Positions 8,380 through 16,254 of a stretch of 29,864 nt of DNA are shown here, piece after piece. The notes under the pieces were generated by a model. That model was not told where the DNA came from. It saw only the letters and a program-made list of their open reading frames with translations, and searched no databases. The stretch spans positions 1 to 29,864 of the forward strand of contig CAAFTW010000065.1 in assembly GCA_900766045.1 (NCBI GenBank), written 5' to 3'. Positions within the stretch are counted from its first letter, which is position 1. Every line of letters starts with the position of its first letter. Position numbers and translations under genes: made by a program. Source of the stretch: Clostridia bacterium. GTDB taxonomy: Bacteria; Bacillota; Clostridia; Peptostreptococcales; Anaerovoracaceae.

Positions 8380-8507
8380 ACGCATCCTGATGCATGGACT
8401 TCTGAGCGTCCCGCTGCCAGACGATCGACGGCCTTACTCGGGAAGACCGGCGGAGTCGGAAGCGTGAGCATGCGCGAAGGGAGCCGGGTCCAGGCATCAG
8501 GATGCGT
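8380..8507. repeat. 128-bp element bounded by 20-bp inverted repeats
   Basis: 8380-8399 and 8488-8507 are inverted copies matching at 19 of 20 positions, including a perfect ACGCATCCTGATGC arm. The 88 bases between contain a smaller imperfect stem (GGCCTT with AAGACC near 8430-8450). No coding potential is convincing: the two overlapping frames both spell a THPDAWT-like peptide only because the repeat is palindromic. It could be a MITE-like mobile remnant or a long-stem RNA. I see no target-site duplication at its edges. Confidence 0.6.
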
Positions 8508-8602
8508 CATCTTCTCACATTCAATAAGCTTAGTTTGTCTCTTCTCCCCCACAGCTCTTGATCAGCATCTGGGTCCTTGAAGCTCCATTCATGACGGGTA
8601 CA

Positions 8603-8641
8603 GAAAAACAAAGGGCGTATTTCCTTGCGGAACTGCCCTTT
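8603..8641 (-). terminator. Rho-independent terminator after the MFS fragment
   Basis: AAAGGGC (8610-8616) pairs with GCCCTTT (8635-8641), with an inner TTCC/GGAA. The minus strand continues GTTTTTC. Confidence 0.75.
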
Positions 8642-8677
8642 GTCGCAAAGATATATGGTTAAAAATAAGGGAAGGCT

Positions 8678-9055
8678 CTAAATTACCATGAAAGACACCC
8701 AGCCGACGGCAAAACCGTTCAGGATGCATCCTGCCGCGCCGACTGCGGTGACGGTGGAAAAGAACAGCTTCTTACGATCTTTATGGTCGGCCAGCGCGCC
8801 GATCATCGGGCCCAGAAGTGCAACGATGACCGTTACGATGGCGATCGTCAGTGAATAATACGCTGTCGCCTGGTCGGAGCTGATCTGCCCTGCCCCGCTT
8901 CCAATGGCCAGGTGCTTGAAGCAGATCGGGATCAGCGAGCATGCAAGCATCGTGTATGCCGAGTTTCCCACGTCGTAAAGCACCCAGGAAAATTCCTGCT
9001 CGTTCAGATTGTGGAAGACTTTACTGTGGTTGAGTTTCTGAAACAGCGTATGCAT
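8678..9055 (-). pseudogene. 5' fragment of a UMF1-type MFS transporter
   Basis: 125 residues equal to the first three transmembrane segments of the UMF1/Atg22-like MFS family: FSWVLYDVGNSAYTMLACSLIPI (about 22-44), then YYSLTIAIVTVIVALLGPMIGALADHKDRKKL (about 66-97) with the MFS loop 2-3 motif GALADHKDRKK, then part of helix 3. Family members are usually over 400 residues. Here a TAG follows FMVI and only 35 bases separate it from a terminator; I see no continuation in other frames, so about two thirds were deleted. The promoter and terminator still flank it, which suggests an internal deletion rather than an insertion. No strong ribosome binding site precedes the ATG. Confidence 0.8.
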
Positions 9056-9182
9056 GATTCGATTCTGCTGCGTTTCTAACTGCTGCTTTTCCTGGAATTC
9101 CGAAACGCTCAGGAGGAGTTCAGGAAAATTTGTTTTGGAATAATAGAATAATCGTGATTCCTAAACGGGTTCAGATGTATGC

Positions 9183-9211
9183 ATTTTAATTGCGCGCTAG
9201 CGAGTCGACAA
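9183..9211 (-). promoter_or_regulatory. Candidate promoter of the MFS fragment
   Basis: Minus strand: TTGTCG (9206-9211), 17-base spacer, TAAAAT (9183-9188), giving a leader of about 120 bases. Confidence 0.4.
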
Positions 9212-9734
9212 AAAACGTAAAATCAGCTAAAAGGATTAATTTTCCCTATTATTTTTGTCCGCTGCAGGACGCAATATTCGGCAAAATATGATTTACTGCA
9301 TATTATTTCTGATAGTATATAAATAAATTACAACACTAAGAGAGAAAGCGGGTCATTTCTACGGCCGGAATCAGGGAAAGCTGTCCACAGCCCTTCCGGT
9401 TCCGGAGAAAACTCTCTTTCCGCGTTGAAAAATTTCAAATTATGGACTAAATGAAAACAAAAAAATTGAAAGTGCTATTTGTCACTGGACATCTGAACTA
9501 TTCTGACCAAAATATCTTGCCGCCAACACGGCCCAGCAGCATCTGGCTGGTACCCTTAAACCTCGATGTCGTCTGACGGAAAGGCAATAAAAATGCATTT
9601 GCCGATTCATCGTCATATTACGGCCTAAAATAAAGCAGATCGCTTTTGTATACAGTATCCTGCTGCTCGTTTTTCCCTCCTTAAATGCAATGATTTCATT
9701 TTTTCAGCTGTTCAGCGCACAATTCTGTGGGCAG
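9212..9734. other. Gene-poor intergenic stretch
   Basis: About 520 bases without a believable reading frame on either strand. It is AT-rich on the left half and contains a nested stem structure at 9338-9418 (described separately). The right half (9500-9700) shows nothing I can name; it could be decayed coding DNA. Confidence 0.5.
9338..9418. other. Nested stem structure, possible structured RNA
   Basis: AAGAGAG (9338-9344) pairs with CTCTCTT (9412-9418). Inside, CCGGAATC (9365-9372) pairs with GGTTCCGG (9398-9405). Inside that, GCTG/CAGC closes a TCCA loop with further partial pairing. No U-run follows on either strand, so it is not a simple terminator. The transcribed strand is unknown. Confidence 0.35.
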
Positions 9735-9783
9735 AAAAAAGAGCCACAATGATACGCTTTACGCTGTTTTATCATTCTGGCTC
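9735..9783 (-). terminator. Terminator of the HD-domain gene
   Basis: GAGCCACAATGATA (9741-9754) pairs with 9770-9783 at 13 of 14 positions. The minus strand continues directly into TTTTTT (9735-9740). It lies about 120 bases beyond the HD gene stop. Confidence 0.85.
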
Positions 9784-9904
9784 TCGATGATTGTGATGTA
9801 AATCAGTGGAAGAACGGTTATTCCCGTTAAACTTAAGGAATATGCATGGGAGAATCTTCTGCCTGCAGCAGTCTCCCAGCCCTGTTATCTTCCCTGCAAT
9901 CTCC

Positions 9905-10486
9905 TTATGCTTCCATCTCTGCGTTGATCAGATCTTCGCTTTCTTTCATGGCCTGAAGGGTTCTGTCCATGAGATCGTTCAGTTCCCAGCCGAGCATCTC
10001 TGCTCCCTGTTTAATCACATCTCTGGAACATCCTGCAGCGAAGTTCTTGCTTTTGAACTTCTTTTTCAGGGATTTCAGCTCCATGTCTTTGGTGCTCTTC
10101 GATGGGCGCATAAGAGCTGCAGCCCAGATGAGGCCGGTCAGTTCATCGACGGCGAAGAGAACTTTTTCCATCTCCCGCTCAGGCTTGGTGTCAACGGTCA
10201 GCCCGTAGCCGTGGGAAACGATGGCGTGAATCATGTCCTCGGAAACTCCGGCTTCGCTAAGGATTTCCAGTGCCTTAATGCAGTGCAGCTCCGGATATTT
10301 TTCAAAGTCGATGTCGTGAAGCAGTCCGACGATTCCCCAGTATTCTTCTTCATCTTCATAACCAAGTTCTCTCGCGAACCAGCGCATGACGGCTTCTACC
10401 GTCAGTCCATGCTGGATGTGGAACGGATCCTGGTTATATTCTTTCAGCAGTTCAAGTGCGTCGTCTCTTGATATCGCAGACGTCAT
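9905..10486 (-). CDS. HD-domain (HDIG-type) metal-dependent hydrolase
   Basis: 193 residues from the chosen start. HD-fold landmarks are present: HIQHGLTVEAVMRWFA (first His), GIVGLLHDIDFEKYP (the HD pair), IHAIVSHGYG (third His), then VLFAVDELTGLI, where the Asp is the last metal ligand. These proteins resemble the HDIG subfamily of small cytoplasmic phosphohydrolases; the substrate cannot be read. The frame is open to ATG 10525, but AAAGGGG lies 7 bases before the ATG at 10486, and the extra upstream residues (MAGSGRAMERGTG) look non-native. It has its own promoter (10617-10645), a leader containing a hairpin, and a strong terminator. Confidence 0.85.
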   Translation of the reverse strand: MTSAISRDDALELLKEYNQDPFHIQHGLTVEAVMRWFARELGYEDEEEYWGIVGLLHDIDFEKYPELHCIKALEILSEAGVSEDMIHAIVSHGYGLTVDTKPEREMEKVLFAVDELTGLIWAAALMRPSKSTKDMELKSLKKKFKSKNFAAGCSRDVIKQGAEMLGWELNDLMDRTLQAMKESEDLINAEMEA

Positions 10487-10542
10487 TCCTGTACCCCTTT
10501 CCATGGCCCGGCCTGAGCCTGCCATGCATTAAACAATATGCA

Positions 10543-10581
10543 GGGATTCTTTCACCGCCGTGCCGGGCGGAAAAGAATCCC
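10543..10581 (-). other. Hairpin in the leader of the HD gene
   Basis: GGGATTCTTT (10543-10552) pairs with AAAGAATCCC (10572-10581), extended by CCGCC/GGCGG, about 15 pairs in all. It falls between the HD promoter and its start codon. The minus strand after it is TGCATATTGTTT, a poor U-run, so it is either a weak attenuator, an RNA-stability element, or a pepX terminator. Confidence 0.5.
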
Positions 10582-10616
10582 CTATCATGAAAAATTTGCA
10601 TGCAAAGTTGATTTAC

Positions 10617-10645
10617 ATTGTAATGCCTGCCAGATAAAATTGCAA
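10617..10645 (-). promoter_or_regulatory. Promoter of the HD gene
   Basis: Minus strand: TTGCAA (10640-10645), 17-base spacer, TACAAT (10617-10622). Transcription would begin near 10610 with a leader of about 125 bases. Confidence 0.6.
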
Positions 10646-10694
10646 GCCCTGTGTCTGTTTTCAGAAGGCGTGCAGAAAGCTGCGGCCTTGCTGA

Positions 10695-12818
10695 TTAAGC
10701 TTTGACGGCAAGCGTGCAGGATGGAATCCCGACTGCAGGAATCTGTGCTGTGACGGAATCTTCCTTCACCGTAATGGAATACTGCTTGTGAATCAGGCAC
10801 TCGACCGGATCTTCTGTAGTCAGGACGACAGCCAGGCGGTGCCCGGCCGCAACGGTGTAGCGCTGGGCATTCAGGAAGATATGGTAGTCGTGGAATTCCC
10901 CTTCTTTCAGCTCGATGCTGCTCTGCGCGGTTCTCGGATCATAGCCGGAGTCCGGGTTGCAGAGGTCGATGTAGGAACGGGAAATCACCTTGTATTTTCT
11001 GTCCACTGTTCCGAACTTTACTTCGTCAAAATTATCCAGACAGCCGCCATTTACAAGGCTGCCACGGGATAGGGTGACCAGCGGAATCTCATTTCTTTCC
11101 GGATCGGTTGTCTGGATGCTGGTGAATGGCTTATCATCGATATCACAGAGCAGAACAGTCATTTTCACATCCTCCATGTGCCCGCAGTCTGTTCCGGTTT
11201 TCATGGTCAGCGTGTCCGCATCGTTGGCGTTTTCTCCGTGGAAGAAATGTTCTGCGTCCCCACTGTGAAGGGCGGCACTGAACTGAACTTCCGTCGTTCC
11301 CTGAATGGTCAGATCGGATTTCAGCGGATCAGAAATCAGGCGCTTGTTCATATTGGAATTATGGAGGCTCATTCTTTCATCGTAGTTTTCCGCGGTGACG
11401 CTGGCTTTCTTCCAGTCTGTGTCGATTACCGCGTTTTGGCCGCTGATGCTCTCCAGCGTCACACTGCTGCCTGCATTCCAGCTTTCCGCCGTATGCCAGA
11501 TTTCCTGATTCCGGTTGTCCTGAACCAGAACGTTCGGAAAGTCCTCGGCATTGTTTCCAACATCATACAGATAATGGGAATACCACTCGTTGCAGATGTC
11601 ATCATAGGCCCTGCCCTTGATTCGGAATCCGTAACCCTTCAGCCCCATCGTCGGCGTCATGTGATAACCCTGATGAAGGATCAGTTTAGCAGTCTTCCCG
11701 GCTTTCTGGAAGGAACGCAGCATCATTTCAAACTGCTTGGTGGAGACGTTTTCATCGTTCAGACCGTGGATGATCAGTGCGGTGCAGCGGATTTTATCCG
11801 CGTCCGTTGTGTAATTCCCGCCACCCCAGAATTCCGGATCATAGTCGAAGCCGCAGCGGATCTGGTCCAGGCTCATCTGATAGTGGTATGCGGCGATTTT
11901 CTCCAGCTCTTCCGGTGTTTTTTCCGGGTCGTTGTAATTACTGGAGCAGTAATATGCCAGGAAACTGTTCAGGACTTCCTTCGGCCAGTAGCGCTGTGCG
12001 CCCTGCTGGTTCTGCTGACTGTACCAGTCTGCGATTCCCGCAACCGGAATGATGGTTTTCAGTCCCGGCACGCCGGTTACCGCAACGGCAAAAGGCATGG
12101 TTCCGCCGTAGGATCTTCCGGTCATGGCCACCTTTCCATTGGACCAGTCGGCGAGGACCTCCACGTCCGAATGTCTGCTTAAGTATGCCTTCCGATCACC
12201 GTGGAGCCATTCCACAACCGCTTTAAACGCTTGCTGTTCATATTTTGTCCCTACACATTCCAGACCGTCTGAACCCAGCGTGCCCAGGCCGGAGCTTTCC
12301 ACGACCGCGAAACCCCGGATCAGGTAATAGTCATACAGATCAATATTATCATAACAGTACTTAATGCCGCTGACGCTGCCCTTATCCTCGTAATACCAGT
12401 CGGAAGGGTCGGCCTGAAGAGAGGCTTCCAGGGTCGTGACCGCTGAAGATGCCTTACGCGGGGCTGAAGACTCAGATAGCCGGCTCGTATCAAACGGCGG
12501 CCAGACCTTATCCTGCACTTCTTTCATATGGTCGTAGGCATCTTCCTGAATGCCGGTGGTGTAAGGCCGGGCTTCGAAAATCGTCCCCGCCTTATATTTT
12601 CCTTCTGCGGCACTCCTGGGCACCTGCACAAAAGCCTTGACCAGGTCTCGCTTTCCGTCGCCGTCCAGGTCGTAATCCGTTTCTACATAAACACAGCAGC
12701 GGACGATACTGCTGGTCTCCGGATCATAATTTTTTCCCGTCTTTCCATCCGTAAACGGAAATAGCGGCTGTGCCATACCGTCCCTGAAAACAGGGACGCC
12801 AGTAAATTCTTCTTTCAT
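10695..12818 (-). CDS. pepX: Xaa-Pro dipeptidyl-peptidase-like S15 serine peptidase
   Basis: 707 residues, cytoplasmic (no signal peptide). It opens with the PepX-like DYDLDGDGKRDLVKAFVQVPR (49-69). The alpha/beta-hydrolase core has GRSYGGTMPFAVA with nucleophile Ser236, IIHGLNDENV with Asp355, and LHQGYHMTP with His386. The C-terminal 200 residues form the beta-sandwich typical of S15 enzymes. It removes X-Pro dipeptides from the N-terminus of proline-rich peptides, feeding amino-acid metabolism. GAGGTG lies just before the ATG and a good promoter is at 12896-12924. Length is near the family norm. The neighbouring sodium:alanine symporter fits an amino-acid/peptide theme but is in a separate unit. 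No strong terminator follows; only the hairpin at 10543 is a candidate. Confidence 0.9.
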   Translation of the reverse strand: MKEEFTGVPVFRDGMAQPLFPFTDGKTGKNYDPETSSIVRCCVYVETDYDLDGDGKRDLVKAFVQVPRSAAEGKYKAGTIFEARPYTTGIQEDAYDHMKEVQDKVWPPFDTSRLSESSAPRKASSAVTTLEASLQADPSDWYYEDKGSVSGIKYCYDNIDLYDYYLIRGFAVVESSGLGTLGSDGLECVGTKYEQQAFKAVVEWLHGDRKAYLSRHSDVEVLADWSNGKVAMTGRSYGGTMPFAVAVTGVPGLKTIIPVAGIADWYSQQNQQGAQRYWPKEVLNSFLAYYCSSNYNDPEKTPEELEKIAAYHYQMSLDQIRCGFDYDPEFWGGGNYTTDADKIRCTALIIHGLNDENVSTKQFEMMLRSFQKAGKTAKLILHQGYHMTPTMGLKGYGFRIKGRAYDDICNEWYSHYLYDVGNNAEDFPNVLVQDNRNQEIWHTAESWNAGSSVTLESISGQNAVIDTDWKKASVTAENYDERMSLHNSNMNKRLISDPLKSDLTIQGTTEVQFSAALHSGDAEHFFHGENANDADTLTMKTGTDCGHMEDVKMTVLLCDIDDKPFTSIQTTDPERNEIPLVTLSRGSLVNGGCLDNFDEVKFGTVDRKYKVISRSYIDLCNPDSGYDPRTAQSSIELKEGEFHDYHIFLNAQRYTVAAGHRLAVVLTTEDPVECLIHKQYSITVKEDSVTAQIPAVGIPSCTLAVKA

Positions 12819-12895
12819 TTTTTCACCTCTTCGTATCAGATTTTCGCCGGTCCGGATCTCCTTCGCCTGCCGGCATCACTTCTTCATAATATCTG

Positions 12896-12924
12896 ATTCT
12901 ATCAGAATTTGTATTTATATTCAA
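12896..12924 (-). promoter_or_regulatory. Promoter of pepX
   Basis: Minus strand: TTGAAT (12919-12924), 17-base spacer, TAGAAT (12896-12901), about 78 bases before the ATG. Confidence 0.7.
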
Positions 12925-12970
12925 ACGATCTGATTATGCATCTGGGTCTCAGCAGATGCTTTCCTATTAC

Positions 12971-12994
12971 AAAACAGACCCGGAAAACTCCGGG
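12971..12994 (-). terminator. Terminator of the alanine symporter gene
   Basis: CCCGGA (12979-12984) pairs with TCCGGG (12989-12994) around a 4-base loop. The minus strand continues TCTGTTTTG. It lies 19 bases beyond the stop codon. Confidence 0.75.
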
Positions 12995-13013
12995 CCTGCG
13001 CTGCATGATTCAG

Positions 13014-14444
13014 CTATGCAGATTTCTTCTGCTCCGATTTTTCTCTTTCTTTTTCCAGTTTCTTCTGCAGTTTGTAATCCGGATGCTGCGGAAGGTAATG
13101 GTTGAAATAGTCATCGTGTACTTTCTTGATGGTTCCCGTCAGGGCGAACAGGGCCAGGATGTTCGGGATCACCATCATGGAATTGAAGCAGTCCGCCATG
13201 TTCCAGACCAGATCCACCTGCGCCAGCGAGCCCAGGAATACACAGACTGCTACCAGACATGCGTAGGGTTTTACCGCCTTTGGTCCGAAGAGATATTTCA
13301 CATTGGTCTGGCCAAAGAAGTACCAGCCAAGGACGGTAGAGAAGGCAAAGAAAAACATGCTGACGGCGATAAAGATGTTTCCTCCTTTTCCAAACAGTGT
13401 GGAATATGCGTACTGAGTCAGCTCAACGCCTGTTTTTCCGGATGGAATCGCTTTCGTCGTGATGATAACCAGTGCCGTCATCGTGAGAATGACAAACGTA
13501 TCGATAAATACGCCGACAATCGCTACGAATCCCTGCTGAACCGGATGGTCCACTTTCGCGATAGCGTGTGCGTGAGGTGTAGAGCCCATACCGGCTTCAT
13601 TCGAGAATAAACCTCTTGCAACTCCCTTTGTCAGAGCCAGGCGGAGTGTCGCTCCGGCTGCGCCGCCGACAACAGCAGACGGGTCGAAGGCACCGACGAA
13701 AATCGACTTGAATGCGTATGGAATATTTCTCCAGTTATAGATAATCACGATTAATGACCCGATGATGTACAGCAGCGCCATAAACGGTACAATTTTCTCG
13801 GTGACACTGGCAATTCTGGATATTCCGCCGACAAAGACAAACAGTGCGACGGCTGCTGTCAAGAGACCGACGATCCACTGCGGAACATTAAAGGCGGTAT
13901 GGAAGGCAACAGCAATGGAATTGGACTGCACGGCATTTCCCATGAATCCAAGAGCCAGGGTAATCAGTACCGCGAAAATTCCAGCCAGGACTTTTCCAAA
14001 CTTCCCGGTAAAGGCAGCGCGGATATAGTAAACTGGACCTCCGGTCACCGCGCCGTCCTTTCCCGTCGTTTTGAATTTCTGCGCCATGGTCGCCTCTCCG
14101 AAGATTGTGGCCATGCCAAGGAATGCCGCGAGCCACATCCAGAAAATTGCTCCCGGGCCGCCGATGGCCAGAGCGGTAGCCGCGCCGGCGATGTTTCCGG
14201 TACCCACCTGCGCGGCGATGGCAGTCGCCAGCGCCTGAAAGGATGACATTCCAGAATCGTCTGCTTTTCCCTTCTTACTGAACAGACCGCTGAACATGCT
14301 GTGCATTCCGCGGCCGAAGCCCCTGACCTGAATAAAATGCAGACGAAGAGTAAACCAGATTCCTCCGCCCAGCAGCATGACGATCAGAATGTAATCTGAA
14401 AGATAATGCTGCACCGTCAGCACGATCGAATTTAAAGTACTCAT
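13014..14444 (-). CDS. Sodium:alanine symporter, AGCS family
   Basis: 476 residues from the chosen start, with ten or more hydrophobic helices. Family signatures: GGIWFTLRLHFIQVRGF near the N-terminus, FQALATAIAAQVGTGNIAGAATALAIGGPGAIFW (substrate and Na+ site region), GPVYYIRAAF, then GVARGLFSNEAGMGSTPHAHA, which is a hallmark of AGCS carriers. It should import alanine and/or glycine with Na+ across the cytoplasmic membrane. The C-terminal 30 residues are Lys/Glu-rich and cytoplasmic. The frame is open to ATG 14516, but AAAGGAGGG immediately before ATG 14444 and the promoter at 14481-14509 rule the longer form out, since the longer start would lie upstream of the transcript. Confidence 0.93.
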   Translation of the reverse strand: MSTLNSIVLTVQHYLSDYILIVMLLGGGIWFTLRLHFIQVRGFGRGMHSMFSGLFSKKGKADDSGMSSFQALATAIAAQVGTGNIAGAATALAIGGPGAIFWMWLAAFLGMATIFGEATMAQKFKTTGKDGAVTGGPVYYIRAAFTGKFGKVLAGIFAVLITLALGFMGNAVQSNSIAVAFHTAFNVPQWIVGLLTAAVALFVFVGGISRIASVTEKIVPFMALLYIIGSLIVIIYNWRNIPYAFKSIFVGAFDPSAVVGGAAGATLRLALTKGVARGLFSNEAGMGSTPHAHAIAKVDHPVQQGFVAIVGVFIDTFVILTMTALVIITTKAIPSGKTGVELTQYAYSTLFGKGGNIFIAVSMFFFAFSTVLGWYFFGQTNVKYLFGPKAVKPYACLVAVCVFLGSLAQVDLVWNMADCFNSMMVIPNILALFALTGTIKKVHDDYFNHYLPQHPDYKLQKKLEKEREKSEQKKSA

Positions 14445-14480
14445 ATAACCCTCCTTTGATAATGAAATAACAATGTGCAG

Positions 14481-14509
14481 AGTATAACATTGATAATTCT
14501 TTATCACAA
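14481..14509 (-). promoter_or_regulatory. Promoter of the alanine symporter with an internal palindrome
   Basis: Minus strand: TTGTGA (14504-14509), 17-base spacer, TATACT (14481-14486). A perfect inverted repeat TGATAA-N4-TTATCA (14491-14506) fills the spacer and overlaps the -35, as expected of a repressor operator. Confidence 0.65.
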
Positions 14510-14664
14510 CGGGCAATCATGATTATTAAATTAAATAGTAAGATTTTTGCATAAATTGTTAATAATCTGTGCGGTAAAGGCAAATACAATCAAAAATATT
14601 TATCATATCAATACAATATGATTCCATATATATATTTCTTATATTTTACTCACGTATACAACTG

Positions 14665-14695
14665 AAAGAACAGCAGCCTTTTTCCGACTGCTGTT
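14665..14695 (-). terminator. Terminator-like hairpin after the small acidic-protein gene
   Basis: AACAGCAG (14669-14676) pairs with CTGCTGTT (14688-14695). The minus strand continues CTTTCAGTT, a modest U-run. Confidence 0.5.
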
Positions 14696-14764
14696 CCACT
14701 ATGAAAATATCTGATCGTCTTGTAACACTCTCATTTTGTCTTTTTGAGGATTTCTTCACAGATC

Positions 14765-14956
14765 CTATCCCAGGATCTCCCCGTCCAGCTTATTCCCGAC
14801 ATCTGTGTGATGTGCAGAAATCCACTTTTCAGAGACTTCTTTTCTGGAAATCTGTCCTTTTTCATCTTTCAGTACCAGAACGGCGTGCGGTCCGTCCGGC
14901 GGACATTCTTCACATCCGTAGTCAGCTTCTTCGATATCAGTGACTTCATATTTCAT
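14765..14956 (-). CDS. Small acidic protein of unknown function
   Basis: 63 residues, acidic, with a GCEECPP motif near residues 15-21 and a GPHAVLVLKDEKG stretch suggesting two beta strands. I do not recognise a family. AAGGGG lies 8 bases before the ATG at 14956, which is better placed than the ATG two codons upstream at 14962. The two cysteines could bind a metal, but one CxxC alone proves nothing. It lies 43 bases downstream of the small membrane-protein gene on the same strand. Confidence 0.6.
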   Translation of the reverse strand: MKYEVTDIEEADYGCEECPPDGPHAVLVLKDEKGQISRKEVSEKWISAHHTDVGNKLDGEILG

Positions 14957-15005
14957 GTTCATTTCCCCTTTTCATTCTGGCAGGCACAAACCCGTGAAAA
15001 CGGCG

Positions 15006-15209
15006 TTATTCTTCTCTTCCGCTTTCGCAGTCTCCTGTATTTTCCACATTCCGGCTTCCATTAAAACTTCCAATGTTAATCCGGATTCCGCCGCCTCCCA
15101 TGAGCAGCGCGCCTGCAAGTGCTCCGGCTAATACCAGAGAGACTCCGGTCAGGATTTTTTCTTTTTTCGTTGATCTCTGTGGTTCCTGTAAATTCTGTTC
15201 CATATCCAT
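15006..15209 (-). CDS. Small single-span membrane protein of unknown function
   Basis: 67 residues. A charged N-terminus (about 1-19, KKEK before the membrane) is followed by one hydrophobic helix ILTGVSLVLAGALAGALLMGGGG (about 20-42) and a polar tail. AAGGAG lies 5 bases before the ATG at 15209. The frame is open to 15374, but the upstream residues are Cys/Arg/His-rich and look like non-coding translation. Probably co-transcribed with the following small acidic-protein gene. Function unknown. Confidence 0.55.
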   Translation of the reverse strand: MDMEQNLQEPQRSTKKEKILTGVSLVLAGALAGALLMGGGGIRINIGSFNGSRNVENTGDCESGREE

Positions 15210-15392
15210 GAGGTCTCCTTTATTATGCATTCTGAGTTTCCGTCTTTTGCTGTGGAGCCAGCGGCATCGGCATGCTGTTTTAATATGATGAATACAGTAT
15301 ATCCCGAAGTCAGTATAAGCAGCTGCGTGCGGTTCGTTCGCTGAAGTCAGCTTTCCGTCCTGTCGGCAGGTCATTACCCAGTCTCAGTTTTA

Positions 15393-15470
15393 CCTGTCAC
15401 TTTAGTTCAGCCTTAATTCTGCCGACCATTTTAGTCATTGCCTCATTCTGCCCGCTGTCTTAGTCCTGGC
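15393..15470. repeat. Degenerate 29-bp tandem repeat at the tcdA 3' end
   Basis: Two adjacent 29-base units (15393-15421, 15422-15450) both begin CC, carry TTTAGT in the middle and end ATTCTG. They agree at about 18 positions. A partial third unit with TTAGTCC overlaps the tcdA stop codon. Confidence 0.4.
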
Positions 15471-16254
15471 GTCCGCCCTTGATTCTTCCGGAAGGATCAA
15501 ACTGGGTCAGGTCGCGGACCACTTCGGATGCGGCCATAATTCCGGCTGCAGGAGGAACGAATGCGGTAGATCCCGGAATATCCCGGCGCTCTGTGCATTT
15601 TCTCTTGGTTCCTGGCGGGCAGATGCAGTGAAATCTGCAGGAATTATCACTGTCTCGCAGCGGACGGATCGGCGGTTCAGTGGTGAATACCACTTTCAGC
15701 TTTCTGACACGCCGTTTCTTCATCTCCTTGCGCATGATTTTTGACAGTGGATCCATGCTCGTCTTATAGATATCGGTGATCTGAAGCTTAGACGGGTCTA
15801 CGCGGTTACCGCAGCCCATGCAGGAAATCACCGGGACACCGGCTTCCTTCGCTTTCATGACGATATCGATCTTGGCACTCATGGTGTCGAGAGAATCTAC
15901 AACATAATCAAATTCACTGAAATCAATGTTGTCCGCGCTTTCTCCCGGAAGATAGAACACCTTATGCTTATTCACGACGATGTCCGGATCGATCTGATGT
16001 ATACGCTCTTCTGCGGCATCTGCCTTATACATGCCGACGGTTGCGCGGGTCGCCAGGATCTGGCGGTTCAGATTGGTCAGGCAGATTTTATCATCGTCGA
16101 TCACATCGATGGTTCCGACTCCGCTTCTGGCCAGGGTCTCCACAACAGAGCCGCCTACACCACCGATTCCAAACACCGCGACACGGCAGGAAGGAAGCTT
16201 GTCCAGCGCTTCCTGTCCCATGACTAATTCTGTTCTTGAATACTGATTCAGCAT
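15460..16254 (-). CDS. tcdA: tRNA threonylcarbamoyladenosine dehydratase (t6A to cyclic t6A)
   Basis: 264 residues of the E1-like/ThiF fold. The nucleotide-binding loop GIGGVGG (29-35) follows the strand RVAVF, then the acidic strand VIDDDKICLTNLNRQ (51-65). FDYVVDSLDTMSAKI and the Cys-containing ISCMGCGNRVDP follow, with the family tail CICPPG and PGSTAFVPPAAGIMAASEVVRDL. TcdA uses ATP to cyclise the t6A37 modification of ANN-decoding tRNAs. AGAAGGGA lies about 10 bases before the ATG. It is on its own. A short tandem repeat runs over its stop codon, so the exact C-terminus may vary between strains. Confidence 0.93.
   Translation of the reverse strand: MLNQYSRTELVMGQEALDKLPSCRVAVFGIGGVGGSVVETLARSGVGTIDVIDDDKICLTNLNRQILATRATVGMYKADAAEERIHQIDPDIVVNKHKVFYLPGESADNIDFSEFDYVVDSLDTMSAKIDIVMKAKEAGVPVISCMGCGNRVDPSKLQITDIYKTSMDPLSKIMRKEMKKRRVRKLKVVFTTEPPIRPLRDSDNSCRFHCICPPGTKRKCTERRDIPGSTAFVPPAAGIMAASEVVRDLTQFDPSGRIKGGRQD

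Noticed and set aside
8250..8580. Two overlapping small frames, one on each strand
   Set aside because: Both arise from the inverted repeat (each encodes a THPDAWT-like stretch) and neither has a ribosome binding site.
9806..10471. 221-residue plus-strand frame
   Set aside because: Antisense to the HD-domain gene, Phe/His/Cys-rich composition, no family match.
11178..12182. 334-residue open frame on the plus strand
   Set aside because: Lies wholly antisense to pepX, which has the full S15 catalytic triad; the frame is a by-product of its codon use and has no ribosome binding site or family resemblance.
14701..15064. Plus-strand frames of 80 and 106 residues
   Set aside because: Antisense to the small acidic-protein gene; no initiation signals.
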